From NCBI GenBank assembly GCA_034770075.1, contig CM068382.1, forward strand, positions 13,273,958 through 13,337,957: a stretch of DNA of 64,000 nt. Direction: 5' to 3'. The stretch's first letter is position 1, and every line of letters begins with the position of its first letter. Shown in pieces: positions 1-9,669 of this stretch. The position numbers and the translations under genes are program-made. The notes under the pieces are model-generated. The model was given only the letters and a program-made list of their open reading frames with translations, did not search any database and had not been told where the DNA came from. Source of the stretch: Aralia elata. Its lineage: Eukaryota > Streptophyta > Magnoliopsida > Apiales > Araliaceae.

Positions 1-2380
1 TTCCCGACCAACTCCTTGCACACTATACGATTCAAAATAATGCAGTCGGTCTTTAACTGTAGCCAGGTACTTCGTCATCCTATCCCCACGAGCTTCATAT
101 TCTCCCACTATCTGCTTAACCACTAACTGGGAATCGCTGAAGATAACCAGGTGCTTTACCTCCAGACTTCTTGCTAACCGCAATCCGGCCAAAATGACTT
201 CATACTCTGCCTCATTATTGGTCGCCTTAAATTCAAAGCGAATGGCCTGTTGGACCTTAAATCCCCTCCGGGCTAATCAAGATAACTCCTTCTCCACTAA
301 CATCCGAAGTCGAAGAGCCATCCACATACAGCGTCCACGATGTACGACCTGCCTGAGCGCCCGATACCGAACTCACAATCAGGTCATTATCATCTGCATC
401 GGGTTCGGTAAATGAGCATTCCACAATGAAGTCGACCAACGCCTGACCCTTTATGGCAGTCCGAGGATGGTACTCTATGATGAACTGAGTCAACTCCATT
501 GCCCAAGCAGAGAGGCGTCCCGACAAATCCGGCTTGTTCATGACCTTCTTCAGAGGCTGATCAGTATATACTACTACCAATCTTCCTTGAAAATAATGCC
601 TAAGCTTCTTGCTAGCTATCACGAGTGCATAGGCGAATTTTTCCAAGTTGGGGTATCTGGTTTCAGCATCCTGAAGCACGTGGATGACATAGTAGACGGG
701 GCACTGCCTGCCCCCTATTTCCCGAACTAATACCGCTCCTACTGCCAATGAGCTCGCCGCCAGATACAAATACAGGGGTTCCGAAGGAATGGGTTTTACC
801 AGAAGCGGAGCTGAGGAGAGATACCTTTTGATTCCTTGGAATGCATCTTCACACTCTGAAGTCCATTGGAAGGTCTTTTCATTTTTTGGTCCTTTCAAAG
901 TGTTAAAGAAGGGTAGACACCGTTCCGCCGATTTTGACATGAATCTCCGAAGCGCAGCAATCCTACCGGTTAATCGCTGAACGTCCTTGAAAAATTGGGG
1001 AGATTTTATGTCTAAAATGGCTTTAATATTTTTCGGGTTAGCTGCAATCCCCCTCTTGCTGAGTAAATACCCCAGAAATTTACCCGAACCAAGGCCAAAA
1101 GTACACTTGGTCGGGTTCAGCCGAAGCTTGTACTTTCTTACCGTCTCAAAGCAGCTTTCCAGGTCATCCAAGTGGTTCCGAACTCCCATGCTTTTGACGA
1201 TCATGTCGTCTACATATGCCTCCATGCTTCGACCCAATAGCTTGGCGAACACATAGTTCATCATTCTCTGATAGGTAGCTCCCGCATTCAGCAATCCAAA
1301 CGTCATTTTCTTGTAAGCGTATATTGCTCTATGCGTAATGAACGCCGTCTTCGGCATGTCCTTCTTATCCATAGAGATCTGGTGATATCCAGAAAAGGCG
1401 TCCATGAAGTTAAGCATGTCGAACCCAGAAGTCGCATTAATCAACTGGTCAATGTGCGGAAGAGGGTAAAAATCTTTCGGGCAAGCCTTATTCAGATCGA
1501 TGTAATCTATGCAGACCCACCATTTACCATTCTGCTTCTGCACTAGCACTACATTTGCTAACCACTCCGGGTAATCAATTTCGTAGATGAAATCCGCCTT
1601 TAGCAGTTTAGAAATCTCATCGTCAATGATCTTTTGTCTATCAAGAGTGAAGATCCTCCTCTTCTGACGGACAATCTTCTTAGAAGGGTCAATACACAAT
1701 TTATGAACCGCCACCGATTTATCGACTCCGGGCATATCAGAAGGCTCCTATGCAAAAATGTCCGCATATACCTGAAGCAACTCGATTAGATTAGTTCGAA
1801 ATGGTTCTACCAGTCCCGAGCCTATCTTGATCAGCTCATCACTCTTTCCTACAATCAGTTCTACCTCCTCAGTCTCTTCGGCGGCCAATGTTAGGGGTTC
1901 AGAATTTCCTTCAGTGAATGGCTCGACCTCGATAGCCATTGTTTGTTTCCGCTTGCTGACCCCAACCGCCGAGGATATCAATGAATTCCGGTAGCACCTG
2001 CGCGCCATGTCCAGATCACCCTTTACCTCGCCGACTCCCTCCGAAGTCGGGAACTTCATCTTGAAGTGACATATCGAGGTAACCGCTTGTAGTGCCGCCA
2101 AAGTGGGTCTACCCAAAATGGCGTTGTAAGCTGAATCTATTTGGACTACAAAAAATCTGATTTTGACTTCTCTCTGCCTCGGTGCCGTGCCGAAGATAAC
2201 TAGCAATTCAACGGTTCCAGCCACGCGAACAGGATCGTTGCTGAAGTCATACAACGGAGATTCCTGACCCACTTCCATCTTTGCTCCCCCAGGTCTAATC
2301 TATTGTATGCATGAGTAAACAATATGTCGACCAAAGATCCATTATTGATCATTATTCGCTTCATATCCATGGATCCGACC
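1..2380 (-). pseudogene. protease - reverse transcriptase - RNase H of element A, broken
   Basis: Protease begins inside the gag frame near 2375 (IMINNGSLVDILF) and continues one frame over after a one-base deletion near 2280 (AYNAILGRPTL). Here the catalytic Asp is replaced by Asn at 2346-2344. A TAG at 1750-1748 replaces the Trp of the conserved FAW motif just before RT. RT is well kept: FMDAFSGYHQI, MTFGLLNAGATYQRMM and the catalytic YVDDMIVKS. RNase H starts at TLYVDGSS near 300, then an extra G in a G-run near 257 shifts the frame; the continuation in bases 1-256 still encodes a Tat-type RNase H core (NNEAEYE, SDSQLVV). The enzyme would copy element RNA into DNA in the particle. Integrase is beyond the edge. 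Confidence 0.85.
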
Positions 2381-4530
2381 TGGTCTGTGATGGCTAACGC
2401 CCCTTCATGTGGGTCAATTGGTTCCGAGGGGTAATCCTCCTCGGCAAATGATATCACCGTGTCGAGAAATTGACGATTTCTCGTTGAAGGCTGTTCTGAA
2501 ACTGATAACACGACATCCATCAGTCCCCTCCTCTTCTTCCCGAACGTTCCCCCAGTGATGACATCAACACAATTACGTGGAGGGTTCGGTAGCGGTGGTG
2601 CCTCGAGACGTCTTTCTCGGTTCGACCCTCTTCGACCATCCGAACCAGAATCCTGCCGACCCACGACATACTGCACCAGTTCATCATTTTGGATTTTCTT
2701 CTCAATCAGATCCTTTAGGTTATAGCAATCCTCTGTATCATAACCAGAAGTCTGGTGATATTCACAATAACGGTTGGGGTTGCCCCGGTGGGATCGAGTT
2801 GTGGTCGGACAGGGTTCAAACGAGGATTGATTTCTTATCTCTTCAAGAATCTTTGCCCGATCCTTAGTGAGAGGGGTATATACTTTATTCACATTCTTCT
2901 TTGGGAAAGGCGACCTACCACCTCCGGAGTTAACCCCTCCCTGACCATTTCCCGACCTTGCTCCACCATAGAAGTTGCCCTTCGGCTGGTTGCCGGGTCG
3001 AGGAATATAGTTCCTATCTCTTCCTTTTGTATTATCCTCATACCGATCTTGAGGATTTAAGCTTTTGTAGGCTTCTTCTATGGTGATGAGTCCTTCAGCT
3101 CGACCATAAGTTTCCGCCAGGTCCATTGGCGGATTAAGAATAAGGTCTTTCCACAAGTCCTTCGACTTTGTGGCGTCCAGACCCGTTGTAAAGAACCCAA
3201 CTGCTTGCTGTACATTCATATTAGTCACAGTACCAGCCATGTCGCGGAATCTTTTCACGTACTCACCCAAACTTTCCCCGGATCTCTGCTTTATTTGGGT
3301 CAGAGCCGTAGTCAGCTTTCCTCTCTTCTTGTTGCTCCCGAATCGTGCATGAAACTTGTCACTTAGGTATTGCCACGATCCAATATAGTTCGAGGGAAGG
3401 GACGCCATCCATTCCCGAGCTGCGAGCTTCAGAGTAGTGACGAACATGTGGCACTTGGCAGCATTCGGGTGATTATAATAATTCATCACTTGATTATATC
3501 TGTGAGTATGATCATAGGGATCGCCAGTACCGTCATAAGAGTCTAAGGGAGGCATTTTCTTAGTCTTGTCTGCTTTGACCTGCTCGATCTCCCTGGTGAA
3601 AGGTGAATTTGATATGTTCGGCAACTCCTTGGCCTGAACCACCGAGGCTAGTTTTTCTTCTAACTCAGCCAATCGTATAACAACGGGATCGGTTTCACTC
3701 CTTCGGGGTGGCGACCGAGGCCTGCCACCCGATCCGGATCCCCTTCCTTCATTAACATTACCGTGCCGAGAATGGCCTAACCGCCTGTTCTGGTCCGGAG
3801 TGCGGCTCCTGGGCCTGCTTGGGTCCTATGAGCGGCTCCTATGCCTTCTGCGGTCGGGGGAGTGGCTCTGCCGCCTACTCATCTGCCACGAAGGGTTCTG
3901 ATGCCTGCTGCGGGTCGGGGAGCAACTGTTCAGCCTGCTCCCGTCCTGCGAGCGGCTTCGGCGCCTGCTTCGGACCAGGGAACGGCTCTGTCGCCTGCTC
4001 CGAACTGGGGAGCGGCTCTGTCGCCTGCTCCGAACTGGGAAGCGGCTCTGTCGCTTGCTCCGAATTGGTTCGGAACCATTCGAACAATTAGTCCTGGACG
4101 GATTCCGATCCGTGTGCTGTCGACCAGGGGGTCGGCTTGAAGATACCTCCTTCTGCCCTTCCAACCTAGCTAAATGCTCAGCTATTTCTCGTTGTTGCTG
4201 GCGTAAGGCCTCCATTACTTCCTGGTCCTTTGCCCTACGTTGGGTCAGGATCCATTGTCGTTTATCCCCATGCTCGGCATTACTGCCTGAATAGACAAGG
4301 GTTCGAGGTGGGTTGGCAGCCATGTGAGTTGACGGTTTTGGCGTCTGTTGGTTAGTACGGAACAGACGACGACGAACCGGGGTAGACTGGACTTGCAAAG
4401 GAGCCCTAGGCTGACCCCTTGACCCCAACCTCTCTCTAGCTGACGATCTGAGTCGGTCCAGCACTGACCTGCGCGTCAGCGTGTGAGAATCGGCTGATCC
4501 TTCACCTCCATTATGGGTTGTATTCACCAT
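2281..4530 (-). pseudogene. gag of element A, interrupted by one TAG
   Basis: The frame opens at ATG 4530 and stays open to about 2281 except for a single TAG at 3828-3826. The first 230 residues are rich in Ser, Arg and Pro with repeated SRRQSRSP-like units. The second part has a coiled start (MAELEEKLASVV), then the Tat-type capsid core (SPFTREI, YDGTGDPYDH, WMASLPSNYIGSW, QRSGESLGEYVKRF). A knuckle-like motif CEYHQTSGYDTEDC near 2750-2700 has Tyr where relatives have His. The stop lies in a repeated SRSQD-like context, so CAG to TAG is the simplest cause. The product would form the particle core around the element RNA. Confidence 0.82.
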
Positions 4531-4575
4531 GTCTATTCTCTAGCTTTAACAGTGATTGAGAATTAACACTAAAGG

Positions 4576-4592
4576 CCCTCCTTCTAGCGCCA
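4576..4592 (-). other. Primer binding site of element A
   Basis: Minus-strand TGGCGCTAGAAGGAGGG starts one base after the LTR end, the place where a tRNA 3' end primes minus-strand DNA synthesis. The leading TGG pairs with a CCA tail. I cannot name the tRNA with certainty. It differs from the primer site of elements B and C. Confidence 0.65.
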
Positions 4593-4593
4593 A

Positions 4594-5031
4594 TGTTAAC
4601 GCCAAGATTTGTCCACGCACTTCAATCACTAAGAATGCGTCAATCCTGCATAATAACGAGATCACACTCAGAGTTCCAGGCGGGTTTTGCCGCCGGGGGA
4701 TAGCTCAGGCGTGAGAATTAGTACAGACTGTCTCAAGGTTTTGATAACAATGGAGGTTTGTAGTTTAGTGTTTAAGTTTTGCATTACCTTTGAAATGAAG
4801 AGGGAAGCCTTGTATATATACCTCCACATATCATCATTACGCCTGGTCCCACATGACAGAATAAAGCATATGTCCCCATCAACCAAATCATAATAAATGC
4901 TCCAGTTAGAATATAAGTCAACCTAGTTAGGAAATAACTTCCTTAACTAGATCACTCCTCTAAACCCCGAATCCACGCACCGGGTCGGGTCCACCATGTC
5001 GGGTCGGGTATCCCGAACCCAGGACCCAACA
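4594..5031 (-). repeat. 5' LTR of element A (438 bp)
   Basis: Read on the minus strand it starts TGTTGGGTCC at 5031 and ends GGCGTTAACA at 4594, giving the usual TG...CA ends directly before a primer binding site. A TATA-like run (tatatata, about 4810-4820) sits in the middle and is a plausible promoter for the minus-strand transcript. The partner LTR is outside the window, so the right boundary rests only on the TG end and the left one on the adjoining primer site. Confidence 0.75.
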
Positions 5032-5263
5032 AGAACAATGTCCATAATATATATTTATATGGGAGATGGTAATTTAAGAAAACCATAGCTAAACTTGATT
5101 AATACTATTTAATAAAATGACGAAGTTTTGTATAAAATTTAAAATTATAGATTTTTTTTAATAAAATCTTAAAATAGAAAACATAATCTTAAGGAGCAAA
5201 AATATGTGTTTTTGTTAAGTAGATTTAACCAAACTTGACTAAGACATTGCCTTAGATAACATT

Positions 5264-5267
<4 letters not shown>

Positions 5268-5303
<36 letters not shown>
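5268..5303. repeat. (TA)n microsatellite
   Basis: An uninterrupted alternating TA run of about 35 bases. Confidence 0.95.
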
Positions 5304-5309
<6 letters not shown>

Positions 5310-5796
5310 TTAAATGACACCATAACTTTAAAAAAGTAGTAAATTGATGATTGCATGCAACTGTTCAAGGACACACATTAATAAGGTCTATATCTTGAAA
5401 ATTAAACAATAACTAGTAATAGTTGTGAATTGAAAATATGAAATTACAAATCTGAGTTAAAAATTGTTTCAAAATCGAGAAAAAATAAAAATAAAATGAT
5501 AATTTAAACCTTTAGAAACACAATATATAATTGACTAATAAAGCATCTAAAAACCATTGAAAAACATGATCATGTCGTCTAAAACCAGGAAAGGAAGTTG
5601 TTATACTCAAGTAAATTGAAATTTCAACCGCGTGCCAAATAAACCTACAAACTACAAACTAAGTACAAACTAAATTCAAACTCCATGTAATAACCCAATC
5701 AAGTCAAATACGTACAAATTCTCAAGTTCCAAATATGAAGTATAACACATAGTATAAAATATGAAGAAAGTAGTAGTGTTCAAAAGACAAAAAGTA

Positions 5797-5876
5797 AGAT
5801 TTTATACCTTCAAGAGAGTACAAATGACAAATTCTTAGATTTTATACCTTCAAGAGAGTACAAACGACAAATTCTT
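5797..5876. repeat. 40-bp tandem duplication beside the MULE insertion
   Basis: Two direct copies, 5797-5836 and 5837-5876, differ at one base (aaatgac against aaacgac). The array ends five bases before the 9-bp target duplication of the adjoining Mutator-like element. Confidence 0.93.
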
Positions 5877-5889
5877 AGAATATCTTGAA

Positions 5890-6001
5890 GGGTTAATTGC
5901 ATATCGAACCCCAAAATATACACCCTTTTACCATTCGTGCCCCGAAGTTTAAACACTCTCATCTCGCTATTCAAAGTACCGTTAAGTAACCATTAATGAC
6001 C
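5890..6001 (+). repeat. Left TIR of the Pack-MULE
   Basis: About 110 bp with the complement at 8343-8454. The first base differs between the arms (G on the left, A on the right), and several internal substitutions and small gaps suggest an old insertion. Confidence 0.85.
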
Positions 6002-6537
6002 TTTTGTTATTTTTGGCTAGAAAAGTGGCCGGAATTGCCATGTACTCTGATAGCCACAATATAAGTATGATTTGACCAGATTTTTATACATTTGACCGTA
6101 TAAAACCTTTGAAAACTTGATTAATTAGATTAAGTAATACATTTATATTTACTAATACAATAGATTATAAATTTACAAACCTAATTTTGTTTTGTTTTTC
6201 CTCTTCTTCCCCATCTTCATTATCTTCCTCATTACCATGGAACTCACCAAAAATTTCAAAATACCCAAATCATTCATCCTCTTCCTTTGTAACCATTCAT
6301 GAAGCTCGAAAATCTCAAATTAAAAACCCTAATTCATTTATCATCTTTAAAATTTTGCCCAATCTCAAACCCACTTCATTTTCTCTTTAAGACACAATCT
6401 ATCTTGAGGAGAGGAAGAACCAAAGACCCAAAAACCAAAAATCCAAATCATCTTAAATTTGAAGATTTGGTATATAAATTTATAAATCAATTTGATGATT
6501 CCACAACCCATAATTTTAGAAATCTCAACACCCATAA

Positions 6538-8056
6538 ATTCCAAACCACAATCAATATTGTTCTTCCCAGCTCTACAACCCCAATCGCCACCCGTACCGC
6601 CCAAACCCAAATCCCCGTCGCTGTCGCCGGAGCTTCTTTTGTTGCTGCTTCTAGGACTGAGCAAAAATCGGTTAAAATCGAATTATTGAATCGAATCAAA
6701 TTTTTTAACCGAATTTTTTTTATTATTCGGATATTTTTTGTAATTCGGTTATATCCAAATTTATTTTTGGTATTCGGGTTCGGGTTTGATTTTTATTTTT
6801 TTGTTATTCGGTTACCCGAATAACCGAATTAGAAATAAAAAAATTTAAAACAACTCATCTTAGTTCTCACTTTCTCTCAGACTCTCATACTCAAAAGTTA
6901 AAACCCATCTCGACTCTTATCTAATCATCTTAGCATCTCTCATCTCACAAATCGATCTCTCTCAAAAGTCAAAACCCAAATCGATCTCTCATCTCTTAGA
7001 TCTCAGTCCTCATTTCCCACTTTCTGTCATAGTCCCCAAATCGTGACTCACATCCCCAAATCGTAACTCAAGGAGCTTTTGTTTTTTACATATTATTGTT
7101 CTTGTTCGTGTTGGTAGTGGTAAGATTGTATTTAATAAATTATTGTTCATGTTGGTAGTGGTAAGATAATATTTGAAAAACTAACTTGATTCTTCTGAGG
7201 GTAATTAATATATATATAAATATGAACTTGATTCCATTACCTTTCATGAAGTTTGGTTACAGTATGACTCTTTTCATATAATTAATTTATATCTTATTTT
7301 TGTTCATGGACAGGGTGAGGCCCTTTTCCAAACACATTGCTACTATCTGGAAATGGAAAAATTGCTACAGTTTGGTTTTAAATGGTTCTTTTTTATTTAT
7401 TTATTGATAAATGATAACATGGAAGCACAGGTTCGGTTATTAACCGAAATACCCTAATTTTAAATTCGGTAATTCGGTATTCGATAATTTGGTTATTGCC
7501 AAATTCGGTTAGTATTTCGGTTAGTACAATTATGAATATTTCGGTATTCGATTATAACCGAATAGCCTAATCGGTTCGGTTGTAACCGAATGATCAGTCC
7601 TAGCTGCTTCTAGTCCATCCTCCTCATAATTGTCCTCCTCCTCGTTTTCATCGCCGACGCCGCCCTCTACGTCCTTTACCACCGCCGCCGACGACTTCTC
7701 CCAGCTCACCACAAAGCTCAATCTCACTCTCTCCTCCACAAACCCCAACAAAAAAGCTCATATTCGACTACGACCCCATTGAAATCATCACTTTTTCATC
7801 AAACAAAGTTCTAGATGCAGATTCTGTCACATTATTGAGATTAGATCTGAAGAAAAAAATTGTGTTGCCACTGAAAATTATTTTGGATACCCAAGTGATT
7901 GTTAAGGTGGATAAATTGAAAAGCAAAAAGGTTGGGATTAGGCTCAAATGTGAAGGAATTCATGCGTTGATCCCAAAGGGTAAATTCCCATCAATTGCTT
8001 CAAAATCTAAAGCAAAATGTAAGGTTGATCTTCGGATCAAGATCTGAAAATAGACT
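6538..8056 (+). pseudogene. Captured NDR1/HIN1-like (LEA_2) gene copy inside the MULE
   Basis: Removing the nested hAT (6652-7602) joins two parts of an NHL-type protein. The left part reads PNPNPRRCRRSFFCCCF, the basic and Cys-rich stretch before the membrane segment. The right part continues SILLIIVLLLVFIADAALY then VLYHRRRR, a single membrane anchor. Further on, in shifted frames, come LTTKLNLTLSSTNPNKK, FDYDPIEI, VKVDKLKSKKVGIRLKCEGI and finally CKVDLRIKI, the signature end of the LEA_2 domain. NHL proteins are membrane-anchored and linked to defence and stress responses. Here at least two frameshifts, a TAG before the anchor and stops in place of both Trp codons of the final IKIWKW motif (8045-8053) abolish the product. 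Part of the end is duplicated at 8074-8110. Confidence 0.82.
6652..7602 (+). mobile_element. Non-autonomous hAT element nested in the MULE
   Basis: Ends are TAGGACTGAGCA at 6652 and the complement of TAGGACTGATCA ending at 7602, flanked by identical 8-bp gctgcttc (6644-6651 and 7603-7610). An 8-bp duplication with a TAGG-type end is typical of hAT elements. The subterminal regions are full of cggtt / aaccg motifs (ccgaataaccgaatt and variants). No transposase is visible in 951 bp. It interrupts the captured NHL coding sequence just before the membrane segment. Confidence 0.88.
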
Positions 8057-8342
8057 TTTTAATTTTCACTGATCTGTAAGGTTGATCTTCAGATCAAGAT
8101 CTGGAAAATGAATGAGATGAAGATGCAGATTTTCACTTCGTTTTGGTTTGATTAATGAAATGAGATGGAATTAGTTTTATAATTGCATATTTTTACTCTA
8201 TATTTTGTTAATCTAATATTTCACATGTATTTCTACAAATTAATTAAGTCAAATACGGTATTTATATGGTCAATAATATTTAAATATTAAATTATGACAC
8301 GTGACCATTTTCTGGGAAAAAATTAACCGGAAATCTGAATAG

Positions 8343-8454
8343 GTTCCATCGTGGTTACTTAACGGTACTTCGAGTGGCAGGATATGAACGTTTAAACCTC
8401 GGGGTACGAATGGTAAAAAGGTGTATACTTTGGAGTCCGATATACAATTAACCT
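8343..8454 (-). repeat. Right TIR of the Pack-MULE
   Basis: Inverted partner of 5890-6001. It contains the complement of accgttaagtaacca and of the terminal ggttaattg, and is followed directly by the right copy of the 9-bp target duplication. Confidence 0.85.
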
Positions 8455-8463
8455 TATCTTGAA

Positions 8464-9339
8464 ACTCACTTCAAATACATATATCCAAGATCCATGCTAT
8501 TGTTTTTCACGTAGAGAGAGAAGAAAAGAAATTTCATTTTGAGTCTTTGTTGAGCTTTTGTCAAGTAGAAGACAAGAACACTAGAAAAACTCCAAAGCAA
8601 TTGAATATGTGTTGAAAGAGAGTGGGTGATACCTAGCAAAAAAAAGAGTAAAAGAAGAGTTCTTTTTGGCTTTATATATTCCCCATTTGAAAGATTGATC
8701 AAAGAGGTCACATCCTGCTCTGCTAGCGTCCTTTTTTGAGTTAGTGGATGTAACATTTCTTCAGACAAATTAAATGCAACAAAAAAAATTATGCATTTAC
8801 ATATAGTCAAGGGTTTAAAAAGTCCATAAAAAATAAACATTGCCTAAAAATATTTACTGATCATTGGTCAAATAAATGTCGAGATGACTTCGTTAGATTG
8901 CTTAAATGCTTGTGCAGAATTTTGATTGTTCTAATGCATCCATCCTCTAAGACCATGTTGAAGTATTCTAACGAACTAAAACGACTAGTTTATTAAAATT
9001 ATATATAAAGTCTCTCTAGGTTTTATTTTTTTTTAAATATAATTTGTCTGATGTGGAACTTTCTATCTCTCACACAGACTCCTCAATCCTCTACCTTTTT
9101 CTTTATTCCAATTTCATGTTCCACCCTATATGATAAATATAATAGAGAAATTAATACTAAATTAATCTTGTCACAAATTACATAGAGATTCAAAGCCTTA
9201 TTTAGGGAAAGTCTAACTTAAATTAATTCACCAAAATATACCATATATGTAATATACCTAAATAATAATATTTCAAATATAATTACTAATACGTTAACAT
9301 TATATGTGACATAAGTACTGTCACAATCAATGTGATACG
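8464..9339. other. Unassigned region with a possible minus-strand promoter
   Basis: On the minus strand there is a TATA-like box (aatatataaa, 8680-8671), then a pyrimidine-rich leader and an ATG at 8537 opening a 23-codon frame that ends at 8466 next to the MULE target site. This could be the start of a host gene disrupted by the MULE, but the peptide has no recognisable family and its continuation left of the MULE is not evident. The rest is AT-rich with no coding signal. Confidence 0.3.
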
Positions 9340-9661
9340 CATGGGCGGAGCCACCCTTGGGCTGGGGTGGGCTCCAGCCCTCCCAGATTTTTTTTGATCA
9401 TAGTATTTATATATCCAAAGCCTAACTCAATAATAAATACATATTGCTTTAGTCCTCCTAGATTTAACATATTACTTGTAATATTAACAATATTGTAATT
9501 AAATACATGTTTTACATATGCAACTGGCTGAAAAATATAAAATTATCTAAAAAAATTGGCTCGGGGGCACAGCCCCGAACCCCTATCAAATTATTTATAA
9601 AATCACAAATTTTTTACCGCGTTGTAGCCCACCCAGAAAAAAAATCCTGGCTCCGCCCTTG
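9340..9661 (+). mobile_element. hAT-type MITE (322 bp)
   Basis: Short terminal inverted repeats, catgggcggagcca at the left and the complement of caagggcggagcca at the right, are flanked by an exact 8-bp duplication gtgatacg (9332-9339 and 9662-9669). The interior has no coding potential. The G/C-rich ends contrast with the AT-rich surroundings. A hAT assignment rests on the 8-bp duplication and the CA-plus-GGGCGGA-type ends. Confidence 0.85.
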
Positions 9662-9669
9662 GTGATACG

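Larger units (their letters stand above)
1..5031 (-). mobile_element. Ty3/gypsy Tat-lineage LTR retrotransposon A, 5' part
   Basis: On the minus strand the order is LTR (5031-4594), primer binding site, gag, protease, reverse transcriptase and the start of RNase H; the window edge removes the rest. The gag type, the RNase H form and the lack of any sign of a chromodomain point to the Tat/Ogre/Retand group. The coding region is broken by two in-frame TAG codons, a one-base deletion near 2280 and a one-base insertion near 257, so the copy is not autonomous. The 3' LTR and left target duplication lie outside the window. The bases outside the 5' LTR are agaac (5032-5036), the expected other half of the duplication. 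Confidence 0.88.
5032..5880. other. AT-rich spacer, no gene seen
   Basis: It lies between the LTR of element A and the Pack-MULE. It holds a TA microsatellite (about 5268-5303), long A/T tracts and a 40-bp tandem duplication next to the MULE. I found no open frame with recognisable coding content on either strand. Confidence 0.6.
5890..8454 (+). mobile_element. Mutator-like element (Pack-MULE) with 9-bp TSD
   Basis: Long imperfect terminal inverted repeats match at both ends: gggttaattgcatatcg at 5890 against the complement of the sequence ending caattaacct at 8454. Similarity runs about 110 bp inward (for example ttaccattcgt and accgttaagtaacca occur in both arms). The element is flanked by identical 9-bp tatcttgaa (5881-5889 and 8455-8463), the Mutator signature. 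It has no transposase and instead carries a copied NHL-type host gene, which makes it a Pack-MULE. Transposition would need a transposase supplied elsewhere. A hAT element is nested at 6652-7602. Confidence 0.9.

Noticed and set aside
2577..3352. Several plus-strand open frames of 60-100 codons over element A
   Set aside because: They are shadows of the minus-strand gag frame, which has clear capsid motifs; the plus-strand peptides have no family signal.
8466..8840. 124-codon minus-strand open frame
   Set aside because: Composition and position (promoter and leader-like, ATG late in the frame) do not support a protein; reported only as a possible 5' region.
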